A stretch of DNA of 64,000 bases from Haematococcus lacustris (taxonomy: Eukaryota; Chlorophyta; Chlorophyceae; Chlamydomonadales; Haematococcaceae), in NCBI GenBank assembly GCA_030144725.1, contig JASKMD010000029.1, forward strand, positions 17,509,746-17,573,745. Reading direction: 5' to 3'. The translations under genes and the position numbers were made by a program. Below the pieces are notes generated by a model, which saw only the letters and a list, made by a program, of their open reading frames with translations, was not told the DNA's origin and did not search any database. This document shows, piece by piece, positions 41,165 through 59,045 of this stretch (its first letter is position 1; each line of letters opens with the position of its first letter).

Positions 41165-43596
41165 CCTCCTCAGCCCTCTTGTCCCTCACTAGGGCCTCCA
41201 TTTGAGCTGGATCAGAAGTACCTACTAGCAGCCACTAGCAGCCACTAACTGGACCCGACTCAAACAGTGTTATTGGGATGTGTGGAGTAAACCCAGTGCA
41301 CATGGCACATGAGCCGCCTACCACCTACACTATTGCCTGACCCGAGGGCTATGATGTAGAGTTGGCATGACAAAACATGCACTAATTGCAATCTGATGAC
41401 AGCTCAAATAGGGGGGCACACACTGCTGTGCCACAGCAGGCTGCTGCTGCTGCTCCTGGGCCTTGGGTGGCTTGTCTCGCACCCGCTTGTAGCCCAGCCC
41501 TGGGTACTCCTTGCCCTTGGCTGGCAGAGCTCCTGGTGCTGGAGGTGGGGCTTGATCGGTGCTAGCCACCGCTCTGTGTCACGGCGGGCATTGTTCAGGC
41601 CGCTGGCATGCTTCACCTGGCCGTTGGTCAGCTTTCACCGGCGCAGCTGGTCTGCCTTGAGCTGGCCTGTTGCTGGATCCCACACCCCAGAGGCTGCGCT
41701 GACTGCCTGGGTGACGCCGGGGTCGATGCCCACCCCAATCTGTGTGTCTGGGTCAAATACAAACTCACGCATCTCAGCTATGCCCCTGCCTATGTGGGGG
41801 AGCCCCACTGCATGAGCCGCTGCTGCTGCTGCACTTGGGCGGCTGCTGGTGCTGCTGCTGCTGGCAGCTGGAGGTGGGGCTGGAGGAGGGGGAAGGGGGC
41901 GCGTGTAGTGCACGCACACGCTGACACCATCTGTGTCCACCAACCTCTCGAAAGCAAACCCCTTGTTGCGAAGCTTCTTGGTGTTGAACCACCTGGCCCA
42001 GTGATGGCTCAGTGCTGGCTCTGAGGTGAATGCTGCCCGGGGTTCCTTGGTCAGGCCCAGCTGCTTGCACACCCCATGCAGCACCCTGCTGTCCACCTTA
42101 ATGAAGTACACCCCCACCCTGGCCATGGGGGTGAGGGTGAAGAGGGGTGGGCAGGTCAGGGTCCGGGGACCAACCCCACGTCTCTTGCCGCGCTTTGGCT
42201 GCCCTGGTGCGGGTGGGGTGTGGGGCTGCTGCCACCGCTCTAGCCACCGGCACTCATGCACTGCATGGCGCATGCGGCAGGGCAGGGGCAGGGTGTCCTG
42301 CAGGGAGCCTTCTTTCTTCATGCCCAGTAGGCAACGGTGCTTGTTGGCCTCCTCTATCAGGTCCGCCACATGGCATTTGTCCGGGCTGGCGGCCTTCAGC
42401 TCCGAGCTCTTGGCGTTGATGCCATACCCGCACGCCATCTTGATGAACAGCTGCGCCTCCTCACCGCTCCAGCCTAGCTGGGCCCTGGCAGCCTTGGCGT
42501 ACAGCTTGACAAAGCGCTCTGCAGGTCAGGTACAGGTCAGGTATAAGGTCAGGTCAGGTATAAGGTCAGGTCAGGTCTAGGTCAGGTCAGGTATAAGGTC
42601 AGGTCAGGTCAGGTCTAGGTCAGGTCAGGTCAGGTCAGGTCCAGGTCCAGGTCCAAGTCCAAGTCCAAGTCCAGGGTCTAGTCACCACAATCACTTGCCT
42701 GGGTTGAAGTAATGCTGCTGCATGGCCACCGCCCGCTGCATGGAGTGTGCGTCGATGGTGTTGGCGTCACCCGTTACCCGGCGGACCCGTTACCCGTTAC
42801 CCGAGGGCCAATGGGTGCTGCGGGTGCAAGGGCTGCCAGGCGGGCGCTGCAGCGCCTTTGGGGGGGCTGCGTGACTGGCTCAGGTTCTGACTCTGACTCC
42901 GAGTCAGACTGTGGCTCTGGCTCTGAGCCACAGTCTGACTCGGAGTCAGAGTCAGTGTCAAACTCCATGCTGACAGGCTGGGCAGGGGCAGGCTGGGCAG
43001 GGGCCCGTGGGGGTAGTGGGGGTAGGGGGGGAGCATCAGGGGGTTGGGGGGGCTGGACGGCTGGAGGCTGAGGGGCGCTGGGGAAGCCCGGGGTAGGGTA
43101 GCCCACTAGGCAGGTGAGAACAGTGCGCAGTACAAACAATGAAGCGATGAAGCGGAGCTGGGAGTGGATTTCAGCCCGCAGCCGGAGGTGCTCCCGCAGC
43201 TTGCGCCTGGTCTTCTTGCAGCCGCGCAGCACTGCGCCTCGGGGACCTTGATAACCTGCAGCCAAGCACAACTGACATTTTGATAGGCCTTTGTGACAGG
43301 CCAAGACACAAGGCGGGGTCAACACAAACAGTGCGGGGACACATGAGGCGGGGCCGGCACCTGACGTGTACGCGTGGTCCAGCCATCCCGACGATCTTGT
43401 CGTTGCTTGCCTTGAGTAGAACGAGACACTGCGATGGAACCAACAGGAGCGACGTGTTATCACACAGCGCGTAACTCACGGATCTCACAGTCGGCTGGGG
43501 ACGCGCACCTTTCTGTTTCTTTCCCGGGTCCTTCTTGTGCTTCTTCTTAGCCATCACGCGATGCGCAGTGCGACGGGCGGTGGCCTCTGCAAGCAA
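41165..43596 (-). pseudogene. Longest Fanzor-like nuclease copy, family 2, internally deleted
   Basis: The start at 43554 reads MAKKKHKKDPGKKQK (exon to 43509). Around 43240-42790 come VLRGCKKTRRKLREHLRLRA, Pro-rich sequence and an acidic Ser/Asp/Glu stretch. From 42520 to 41630 come AKAARAQLGWSGEEAQLF, ACGYGINAKSSELKAASPDK, RVGVYFIKVDSRVLHGVCKQ and the RuvC-I motif TQIGVGIDPGVTQAVSA. Damage: a GGGTAAC expansion at 42777-42802 shifts the frame, a Trp codon has become TGA after QLRR, and a deletion joins KPHLQH directly to LPAKGKEYPGLGYKRVRDK, removing RuvC-II and RuvC-III. The usual final TAG is CAG. The 3' tail is 41426-41165. It lies between the HDAC and TFIIH p44 genes. It is the best guide to the family's N-terminal half. 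Confidence 0.68.
42519..42680. repeat. AGGTC/GGTCCA simple repeat inside the Fanzor copy
   Basis: Degenerate CAGGT, AGGTC and later AGTCC units fill the presumed intron between the N-terminal and RuvC-I parts of the Fanzor copy. Confidence 0.6.
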
Positions 43597-44559
43597 CTTG
43601 GGTTTACCGTGAAAAATACACGGTTGTGTGACGCTTTAGCAGCGGCCAAGGTATACAACCACGCTAGCTGTGGTTGGGTGAAGTCCCATGGCACTATCAG
43701 CTGACGCCCACGAGCACTATCAGCCAACGCCCATGCATTGCTGAGTACTATGATGTGACCTTGTCTGTTGCACTGCAGCCTAGAGAGGGTCTGCAGCAGC
43801 AGCAAAGAGGTGTGCATGCTACTACCCCACTCCCTGTGCCAAGTCGAGGGCGTGCTAGCCACTGTGGTAAGGTGAGGGCATGCCAAGGTGGCTGTGGCGC
43901 AGGGGCTGAGGCTATACCTCTAACGCAACAGAGCCAGCTACCAGGCACATGATGCCTAGCATGCTTCACCGCCACCAATCCTCAATACTGTGATAATGTT
44001 CAAAACGTGTTCAGAATGTGAAAGTTGGTCCAGCTGCCTGAACCCCATAGAGCTGATGTGCCAGCACCGCTACCAGTACTTGATATGCTGCGGTGCTCAG
44101 GCTCCCCATGCTGCAGCCGTGCCAGCCGCACTTACTGGTAGCAGAATGGGACTCTGACATTGCATGCGGCAAGGGGGAATGGCTTTGAGAGTGTGGCATG
44201 TTGCGGATCCCACACACACACCCCAGCATTGGCACCACTGTCATGCAGGACCTTGAACATCGTGTGAGAATGCCTGGCCCATGTCATGCTTGCCACATTC
44301 TACAGGCCCCTACAGGGCATACCATGAAGGCCCATGGGAGTACAGCTACTGCTCCTGCTGCACCTGCTGCTGTCCTCCTGATGTATAGTACCTACTCTGG
44401 CCTGGTCTGGCTTGGCCTAATCAGGTGTAGCCCAACCTGGCTCTGAGCCTGCTCCAACACTGCTGCTTCGCCCTGCCAGCAAACACCTGCCTTGACTGTT
44501 TGCTTCTTCCCAGTGTGACCCCAGTGTGACTGGCCGCCGCTGCAGGCTGCTACAGCGCT
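43597..44559 (+). repeat. 0.96-kb duplicated segment, copy 1
   Basis: The segment recurs at 60626-61593 in the same orientation with only scattered substitutions and one 5-base indel near its end. It begins immediately beside the start of the Fanzor copy at 43596. Near its left end is the palindrome repeat found in the coiled-coil gene introns. No protein of recognised type is encoded; the similar open frames in both copies reflect the duplication. Confidence 0.75.
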
Positions 44560-46011
44560 GATGTACGCTGACCCAGTATCTGTGAGTCTCTAATCAACGC
44601 GATGGATTGTGCGCGATGTGCGAGGAGCCCGACCCCATGTCCAACATCGTGACCAACATGCGCTGGCTCAGGGGCTCTGAAACTAGGCTCTGGGGCTCTG
44701 GAACTAGGAGGAGACCACAGTAGGAGCACAGCAGTGGCAACTGCATCAATCATTTGTTGATTAGGCTCCAACTTGGAGTCCAAGAGGTGGGATAACCCTC
44801 CTCCATGCTGCCCACTCTGCTGATGCCCGTTTGTCAACCATCAAACTAAATCAAACTCTCCAGCCTTGCGTCACTGGCTAGGGAACTCAACTGTGGACCC
44901 CCTGCCAAGTTCTCATCTATTGTTGACAATTGTCAAGAGGGGTTTTAGGAGCTGGCGTGTGCACATGCCTACAGCCTGCCGACATCCAAGTATCACCCCT
45001 ACAAACGGCAGGAGGGCCAGGCTGCCCGCTGTGCGTGTTGTGTGAGGTCTACGCCAGCTGGCAGCACTGGCTGGCTAGAGATTCATGTGGAGAGGGAGGC
45101 TATGTAAGATGATGTTGAGAAAACTGGGCTCCATGCGTAAAGTGTACCGCAGCTGAGAACTCTGCATCCTGCGTTGTGGGTGTTGTAAAGCAGCACTTGA
45201 AAGGCCCATTGTGCAGAACGTAACCGTTCGCGTGCCTGGCAGACTGCCGGTCACCGTGGGTGCCAGCAGCTCGGGCGCGCAGGCGCAAGCGCGATGCAGT
45301 GATAAGGCGTTCCGCGTTAAAATGACAACTCAACTCTCACCAGGCACGCCGCAAAGTCAAATGTCCCTTACGTGGTGGTTCAATGGGAGGGGTAGCCCAC
45401 TGCACTTGCTGTGGTTGGGTGAATTGAGGAGATGAATGGCTGCCATAAACAGCAGCATGCCGTTTGTCCCCTATCAGCGGTAGGCATGGCAGCAGGCTGA
45501 GCTATCGTTATCTCTTGCACTGGCTTGGCCAGCTGCGCACACCATGCCTTGGTCAGGGCTCACAGGAGGGGTTTGTCACACGGGTCACAGGGGTCACAGG
45601 GGTCAAGCCATAGTAAAGGGAGTACACTCCAACACATAGCAGTGTCGTTGTTGAGATGCCGCAGGTGTGAGTATAAGATGGTGATCCAGCATTGGTGGTG
45701 AGACAGCTTGCATGCGGGCAGGGATAGTCTGTCTATGGCGTGCAGAGGTTGGGACATTGTCGGCAGCGGGTGCAGTAGGCCCAGCAGGGGTGGTGAAGTC
45801 AGTCAGCAAATGCTGATGCCACTTGTCAGAGGACATTATTGATTGCTGAAGGGTGTGCCTTTCAGACTGATGCCTGATAATCCAACACCGTCCTAAAGTC
45901 GGTAGCTGTGTTATGGCTTTCGCGTGTACCACGTTCAGCCTGTAAAGAGGCTGCTCGTCGCTGGAGCACAATGTGTGGTTGCATGTGTAATTGTACGTAT
46001 TCTTCGACAAA
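44560..46011. other. Spacer before the TFIIH p44 gene end
   Basis: No splice-bounded exon, RNA gene or known repeat is seen. GGGGTCACA units repeat at 45573-45602. Confidence 0.35.
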
Positions 46012-51726
<5,715 letters not shown>

Positions 51727-52200
51727 CGCGGTGGGCCTTTGCCATCGCGACGAGCACCCGATGGATAGGGACGCCATGCGCCATCGCGACCCATGCATGC
51801 CGTCAAGCTTGTTCGATGACGGTTTTGTCCCCTGGTCCGCCTCCTTACATTTACCGCATTGCCTTGCCTGGTCGGTGCACTGATTTACACTGCGGATGGG
51901 AAAATGCTTCTCCCTAGGTAGGTCAATTGCAAAATGCCCGCCAACACCGTTGGTGCACATAATGGGTGCATGCATGATTAGCAGTAGGAAAGGTCACGAA
52001 CACTGCCATTCTGCGACGTTGACCAGCCAACATGTTGGATTTGACATGGTGTAAAAACTGAGAAAAGTGAGCATGCAGCTGACTGGGCGTGTTAACCTTG
52101 AGACATTGTAGACTATGAACCCACCATCGGGCATGGATGGTTACCTGGGTGACCTCTTGACCCCATACTATGGAGCTGCTGAGTGAACATACATGACACA

Positions 52201-55200
52201 CTATTGGGCGCTGGCCTGCTGCCTGCGAGCTTCCTCCAGTTCCGCAGCCCTGTCCCGGCCAATGGGGAGGTTGCGCAGCCACCGGGTGGCCACCTGCACT
52301 CAGCCAGAGTGGGTGCAGCAGCCAAGGAGCTTAGGCCCATGCAGCAGTGGTGTCAGCAGCAGCAGTGGCACCATCAGCAGCGATAGCAGGTGCAGGGGAG
52401 ATGGGGGCATTGGCGGCAGTGGCAGCGATGGTGGCGGTGGTGGTGGCAGCAGTGGCAGCGGTAGTGTCGGTGATGGTGGCAGCATTGACAGAAGCAGCAG
52501 TGGTAGTGAAGCAAGGCATTATCACCATGATGGCTGGGGTAGTGATGAACATTGCCAGCACTGCATAGCTCAGCACATGTTAGGGTGTCCTGTCGGACCA
52601 AGGCGGTGTACATTGGCAAAGGTCAGAGCGTGAGCTGACTCACCCATTTCTCGCCCTTGACAACTGGGCACCCTCCATGCAAAGAGTGGGGGTCGATGCT
52701 GTTGTCAGCGTAGGTGTTGTAGAACAGGATGCCATCGCCTTGCCGTGGTTGGTACCTGAACGCAGGGAGTCACAGCGCAGCCTTGCATCCCTGGCTGCAT
52801 GGAAGCGATGCCCCTCATTACCCCTTATCTACTGTAAGTGTATTACTCAAAGCTGAACCGTCAGCAGCAGCAGTGGCAACACAACCATTACGTGGCAATG
52901 CCTCTTCTGGGCTGCAGTGCAGGGACTGGCTACATGGCTATGTATTCATATTGCACATGTAGCATATTGCACAATAACATCGGCCTCACGTCTTCAGGCG
53001 GGCTTTACACTTCATGTTTATCTTTCAATCATCTACTACTTCACTATAATACAGCATCATGGTAGTATGAATACATAAATGCATCATTGAATATCGCAGC
53101 ATGTTGCACAAATGTCTATTGCGTACATGTGGTATGCGGACGAGCTGTACGCACCCATACACACCCTACCCATGGCACTTAAGCTGTTTATGTGCAGGTT
53201 TGGGAGCAGGCCGACACTGTCGAACGATTTGAAACTGGCATTGTCGATGTCTAGCATCAGGCAATGAGCCAAACAGCCATAGCAGGCTCAGCAGCTGCAG
53301 CAGAAGGGGCAGCTGCTCCCTACACAGTTTGAGCAGCAGCAATAAGGTGCTGGGTGGAGGGCAGTCAGGTCTAATCAGGTCCAACCAGGTGCCCATTGAC
53401 CCATTGGAGGTGCCCCATGGAGGTGCGAGAGTGATGTGGCGGAGTGACACACTGGCATGAGCAGGTATGAGCTGGTATGAGCCTAGTGGCGCAATGCCTC
53501 CGAGGAAGCGGAAGAGTACCACTAAGCAAAAGCCGCCCTCGACTAAAAGCCCGCAAAAACAAGTCTCGTCGTGGTGATGTCCACTGCAACTTTGGTGTGA
53601 GCTCCACGCTGTGTGAGCTAGGCAAGGAGTACCCTGAGCGGGGGTACAAGCGGGTGCGAGACAAGCCGCCCAAGGCCCAGCAGCAGCAGCTGCAGCCTGC
53701 TGTGGCACAGTAGTGTGTGCCCCCCATTTGAGCTGTCATCAGCTTGCAATTAGTGCATGTTTGTCATGCCAACTCTACATCGTAGCCCTCTGGGTCAGGC
53801 AATAGTGTAGGTGGTAGGCGCCCATGCCCATGTGTATGCCATGTGTATGCCATGTGCATGGGAACTCCACACAGACAAAACTCCATGTTGTAGTGGTCCA
53901 CGCTTAGTGTGCCATGGCAATGAAGGTTCTAGGTTGAGGGCCAAGGTGCTGACCGCTACAACTGCGACTAGCCTCCAAGGTGCTGGGTGGAGGACAGGAG
54001 AAGTGACCAGCAGCTGGGGCCATGGCCAGTGGTGCAGCAGCCCCTCAGCCATGTGGCTTACTTGTAGCCATCGCCGCAGCTCCTGTAGTCGCTGATGGGC
54101 TTGTCGCCATCTGCACGGGCACAGCAGCATGGCAGGAACACGCATGGGGGCAGCAACCAGCCCCGGACAGCATAGGCATGATCAGCTACCCACAGCAGCC
54201 TAGCCGTGGTTCCCATGCGCCTGCAGACCATTACCACAGCGTTGAAAGCCAGCCTCACAATAATTCAAAGGTACAGGGTGGTACAAAGGTAAGTGGCTGC
54301 TGCTAAGGGAGGCGTGCTTCTGCCGCTGCGTGGTCATGTGTAGCCCGTTGGGCTGATGAGCGAGGTGCAGGTGAGGTGCCAGCTGAGGTGTGCTCACGTG
54401 CCCAGCCCTGGCGTTTGAAAATGGTCTCCCCTCCCTCCTCTGGGGCAGTGAGGTACACCAGGAAGGAGGCGATGCGTTGGGAGGTCTGTGGACCATACTC
54501 CTGCTCATGCACACACAGGCAGGGCACGGGTTGTGAGCACATTCCTCCTTGGCGACGGTGATAGCTGCCTGCTGGGCTGATGAGGAAGGTTTGAGGTTAC
54601 ATAGGTCACACAGCGACCGTGGTATATATGAAAGATACACTTTCGTGTCCCTCATGTCACCTTGGGGTCGAAGGCGTCCATGTGGCTGTCATAGTGCTGT
54701 GTGCTCTCATACTTCAGGATGTTGAAGGCCTCGCCATGGGAGGCTGGGATGAGTGTGGCAGCTGCGATGCGCTCCTCCAGCCATGCCAGGGGGCTTGAGT
54801 TGTCCCAGTCTGAACTCAGAAATGTCCCTGCGTGCGGCAATGACCTCCGACCCTTTAGGGGTACTGAAGAGCAAGAATGTGCAGTGCCAGGAGCAAGCAA
54901 CAGCTAGGCATAGCAGCTGCTGCTCACTTGGGGCAGCCAGGCAGCTGGCATGGAGCAGGACATGGTGGAGGTGATGGGTTAGGGTTAGGGTTCATCATAG
55001 CCTGTAACGCATACCTGAGGACGTGCGCACTTCCTGAGCAGCATCATTCCTATCCTCATCGCTTGGCTTCCATGCCAGGCCTGACTTCTGCAGGGACGCG
55101 TTGCTCATCCGCATGATTGCCTCACACCTGGCTTTGTCGATGAAAGCAGGGAATACCACCAGCCTGGGCATAGCAGTGGTGTCAGGGTGTGACCTGACAT

Positions 55201-55607
55201 TCACCCACGATGTGCAAGCTGACCACATCGCTGTACCTGGGAGCCCAGCTGAGGATTTGAAAAGGAATGACTCTCAAGAAGTCGTCCCCAGAGCCAGCTG
55301 CCTGAATGGGAGGCCGCTTGCTCAATATGCCGCTTGTTTCGAGCATGAACTGCTCGAGCTTGGGGGTGTCCAAAGGGTCAAGAAGTGCAGGGCTGCCTTC
55401 CTGCATGTCGCGCCGCTGCAGATGATTGCTGATGATAGGAGCATCGGATGTTTCCTGTTGCTGATGTACTCCTCCGTCCTGCAGGGATTGTGTGAAGTGC
55501 CCTAGCAAAAATGAAGCAGCGATAATAGCAATCGCTGCTACGACATGCACATCCGCTCCTGCCATACTTGTGTAGCCCAGAGACTTCTCACATCGCCATG
55601 TCGACAT
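52201..55607 (-). CDS. P4H-like: Prolyl 4-hydroxylase (2-oxoglutarate/Fe(II) dioxygenase), membrane-anchored
   Basis: Exons: 55237-55607, 55015-55163, 54661-54827, 54398-54500, 54062-54110, 52644-52755 and 52201-52293; all phases agree; 347 residues. It hydroxylates proline in secreted proteins such as cell-wall Hyp-rich glycoproteins, in the ER/Golgi. Near the N-terminus VHVVAAIAIIAASFLLGHF is a single membrane anchor, as in plant P4Hs. Then come LSWAPRLVVFPAFI, EVRTSSGTFLSSD, KYESTQHYDSHMDAF (iron-binding His-x-Asp), EEGGETIF, CGDGYKYQPRQGDGILFY, SLHGGCPVVKGEKW (third iron His and 2-oxoglutarate Lys) and VATRWLRNL. All catalytic residues are present. The intron 54061-52756 holds an antisense Fanzor derivative, yet exons on both sides still join in frame. 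Start: the ATG of MSTWRC, with MAGADV 14 codons later as an alternative. Confidence 0.93.
53345..53955 (+). mobile_element. Short non-autonomous Fanzor derivative with both ends
   Basis: The left end repeat (53405-53485, GGAGGTGCGAGAGTGATGTG) leads into an ATG at 53495 reading MPPRKRKSTTKQK, a basic N-terminus that runs into a stop. After a deletion, LGKEYPERGYKRVRDKPPKA and a stop at 53711-53713 give the C-terminus. The tail follows with AGCTGTCATCAGCTTGCA, and the distal part matches 1795-1860. All RuvC motifs are gone. It lies in a P4H intron on the opposite strand. Confidence 0.62.
54977..54993. repeat. Short TTAGGG tract
   Basis: About two and a half TTAGGG units lie in a P4H intron. 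It may be chance or an old repair scar. Confidence 0.4.
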
Positions 55608-56032
55608 CACATGTCATCAAGCGAGCATGTTATATGGTTGCTAACGCTCTGTAAGATGGAAGGTGACTGAGCATGGTGTTGCTTTACAGTGCTATGGAAA
55701 GCATGCTACCAATCCGGCACTGTCGAACATTACCTTGAGTAATGTACCTGGCCTCGCACACCAGCGGCGTGCAGAATGCCATAGCACATAGCATTGCAGA
55801 CAGCATTGCAACATTACCCAGCGTAATAATGCCACATAATGCCTCTCGAGCACTAGACTTTAGCAGGCTTGCTTGTACACCAAGGAGGGCTTGCACTTGT
55901 GTTGTGACATTGCTAAGCACGCCCAGGATGCACTCCTTGTGTTCAGTGTGGTGTAGGCTTCATAATAACACGGTAGTCTTTTGCCTGCGTAGCCATGGCC
56001 GCAGTGGAGGCACCTCCCTCCCCCACCTCCCT

Positions 56033-58389
56033 CTACTGCCGCGCATAGCTCGAGCGGTTGTACTTCACACCGTAGTCAATGAAGATCCTGCATGGCAAGC
56101 ACTGTGATGCAGCAAGCTGCCAAGCAATGGAGCGAGCCACAACCTGGAGCAGACGTCTAATGGCAAAGCTAATGAAGTAGTGATTGAGGCAGGGCGGGGC
56201 AGGAGGGCAGGCAGGCAAGTCAGGTGGCCACCACTCACTCTTCATTTGCCTGGATGTCACGGTTTGTCACAAAGCACAGCTCGTGGTCCTCAGCCCCTGT
56301 ACCCATAGAGCAAGGGGAGCAGGGGAGCACCTGATCCAGGCGCAGCAGGCATACCACCATCAACAAAACAGCTTGCCATCCGGTTTGCATGGTGGGGACA
56401 TGACACACATCACACATGCTGTCCCAAAGACGTGTGATACAAACAACACACACCCTGACGCGGGCGACATCACGCAGACGTTGCAGACTCTTTCCAGCGT
56501 GTGCCATTCATGCCCCAATCTGCTTAGTCCCGATGCCTGGCTGCAATCCACCCCCTCACCATCCTGGACGAAGCAGTTGGTGCCTGAGCTGCCCTTAGGC
56601 GGCTCATTGACGAATGCCAAGGCCGGGTTGGTGGGTGGCCACAGCACCCCTGGGGCAGGCCACTGGGAGGGGCGGCCCTGGGCGTCTGTGGGGTCCAGGT
56701 AGCGCCCAGAGCTGAGCTGGAACACGTACTGGGCTGTGAGAGGGGCTGTGGCCACCTTGAGCTGCACCTCAGCGGCTGTGCGGATGTAGCCTGGATAGGT
56801 GCCCAACACGGTGCCCTGAGGGATGTGGGCCCTGGGAGGCCAGGGACAGCAGGCAGCTTTCAGGCGGCTTAAACAACAGCAAAACATGCATGAGTGGGCA
56901 GGCTGGTGCCTTCCTCAGCCCAACACCCTGGATGCACGTGCACTTGACGACACATTCAACACACCTTTACATGCAGTTGACACTCGATCCACAAGCAACA
57001 AGACTTGGCAACAGGTGACTTGGCAACATGATCCGATGCGCTGCTCTGCTCCAGCTTATGCAGCTACAGAGGGGCTACTGCAGTGGCTAACCTCGTGCAC
57101 AAGGTCTTGCGAGGCCTGACTGTGCTGCTCCTGGCTGTGTACTCCTGGCTATTGCTAAGCACCCCCAGGGTGGACTCTTTGTATTCGGTGATTTGTAGGC
57201 TTCATTACAGCACGGTGGCCTTCAGTCGTGTGCCCTTTAGAGGTGCCCCCTGGAGGTTTGAGAGTGATGTGGCGGAGTGACACTGGTATGAGCAGGTACG
57301 AGCTGGTATGAGATGGTATGCTGATGCCTGTGGGCCCCGCCCCATACCTAGCAAACAGGCCAGTGCCGGCAACAGGGGAGGGGCGCAGCTCCACCAGGTG
57401 CGTCTGCACGTAGCCTACGGGTCTCCCCTGCCAGCAGCACAAGGTGCAGCAGGCTGTACTACTGCTGCTGCTTGTCGCACAGAGGCTAGCCCTTTCAACC
57501 ACGCATTAGCAGAAATGCTTGCCTGTGTGTGTCACTGCTGGATGCCACAGCAGGTCTGATCAGGTGCCACAGCAGGTCACCATGCCACCGCAGGTCCAAT
57601 CAGGCCCAATCAGGTGCCCTTTGGCCCTTTGGAGGTGACCCTTGGAGGTGCAAGAGTGGTGTGGCGGAGTGAAACACTGGTATGGGCAGGTATGTGCTGG
57701 TAACTGGCTTGAGCCTAGTGGCGCAATGCTTCCGAAGAGGCTTCACAAAAGAATGCAGGTGCTGCCATTGCCATTGCCAACATTGCCAAGCAGCACAAAG
57801 CACCATGCAGTTATACATAGCCTGAGCAAGGAGGTCAGGAAAGGAGTGCTATGTGCGGTTGGTCATGCTCACCTGCATTGACGTCATTCCCATGGCAGCC
57901 ACCACCGCTGCAGCCAGTTGTGAAAGATATGTGCTTGGGGGTTGCAATTCACCCCATTGCTTGACCCACTGCTCCAATGCAGGCCTCACATGCTGGGCAC
58001 TGTCTCCAGGGGCCATGGCTGTGGCTGCCATGTTGATCCCTGCCGTGATATCATCACTGCTGCAGCCCAGCCTTCTGCAGGAGTCCAAGGTCGGCTGCCC
58101 AGCCATCAGGTTTGCTGGCCGGTTATGACAGGAGCATAAAAACTAACCTGAGGTTACCTATCAATGCATTGATGCTGCTGCCATGTTCAAATGAGTCGCC
58201 GTACGTCATGAGCATTCGAGCTTGCACACTTATCGATACTGGGTCGCATGCGACCGAATGCAAAGACTGCTCCGTGGCACGCACATGCGCGATGCGCGTT
58301 GCCCTCGTCAGCGAGAGAAACCTGGTTGGGGCCCTATTCATCTCAGGCTGACGGCGCCATGCAAGCTGCCCTCCACGGGTTGGCACCAT
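56033..58389 (-). CDS. SET-domain protein (probable lysine methyltransferase)
   Basis: Exons: 58158-58389, 57873-58114, 57348-57427, 56560-56831, 56239-56296 and 56033-56087, all in phase, about 312 residues. The first two exons are predicted only from splice sites and frame. SET enzymes move methyl groups from S-adenosylmethionine to lysines of histones or other proteins. Visible: HLVELRPSPVAGTGLFAR, AHIPQGTVLGTYPGYI, AQYVFQLSSGRYLDP, NPALAFVNEPP, CFVTNRDIQANEEIFIDYG and KYNRSSY. These are the GxGLFA, Y-x-G, YxF, xxN-x-x and EEIxxDYG positions of the fold. The usual NHS is NEP. No pre-SET cysteines or DNA-binding domain are seen, so the substrate is open. Two Fanzor 5'-end repeats lie in its introns. 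Confidence 0.82.
57236..57320 (+). repeat. Solo Fanzor-element 5' end repeat
   Basis: GGAGGTTTGAGAGTGATGTG and the GTATGAGCAGGTACGAGCTG block match the left ends at 53405 and 57641 and, inverted, 2655. No element body follows. It lies in an intron of the SET gene, antisense. Confidence 0.5.
57575..57760 (+). repeat. Fanzor-element 5' end with start codon
   Basis: GGAGGTGCAAGAGTGGTGTG leads through GAGCCTAGTGGCGCAATG to an ATG at 57727 reading MLPKRLHKRMQ. This is the same position and basic character as MPPRKRK at 53495. The body is missing. It lies in an intron of the SET gene. Confidence 0.5.
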
Positions 58390-58404
58390 AGCTTCAACTG
58401 TCAA

Positions 58405-59045
58405 CTCTCGGTCGGGCTGCCTGCGCCATGCGCATCAAAACCCCATGCAGCAAGCGTGTGTCTCTCAGGTGTCCCCAACTAACAGAAAATGACAGGAAAC
58501 TGACCCCTGGTAATCAAAACGTCGCCGCGTCTCAGCCACGTGGTTTCTATTTATGTTTCGCACATCCCTGAATAGAGGACTCTGTCAGCTATGCGGTGCA
58601 GCTTGTGACATTAAATATTGTGCACTGTGCTGAGTGCTATGGCGGCTCAAATCGTGACATTCAAATTCATGCCAGTTTTGCTCATGCGGGCCTCGCCGCG
58701 ACCGACCGCCACGACCGACGTGGCCCAGTAGCCTCTGCATACAGTCAGGGACAGTCGCCGCAGTCAAAACGATTCACATGGCACGCCAAACCGATGTAAC
58801 GACGCCCCTCCACCCATGGTCGGAAGTATACAAGGCTGCTGCATTGCTTGACCGCTTCGTGAGTAGTACCTACTACCTGGCCACTCGGTAAGGCCACTCA
58901 AGGTGTGTAGGCCATTGCTACGTTACCTTGTTCGACATGTTGGGTCCGATCCCTCCCGCCCGCCCTCCGCTTGCGTGTCCAGCTTGTGTCCAGCTCCGCC
59001 CTGACCCCCTGCTGCTCCTGTTCCTGGTGATGAGGCTGCTCCTGT
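58405..59045. other. Upstream region of the SET gene
   Basis: No exon or repeat is recognised. It probably holds the SET gene promoter. Confidence 0.3.

Noticed and set aside
43674..43952. Conserved 92-codon frame present also at 60697-60981
   Set aside because: Similarity comes from the recent DNA duplication; there is no sign of selection on the frame.
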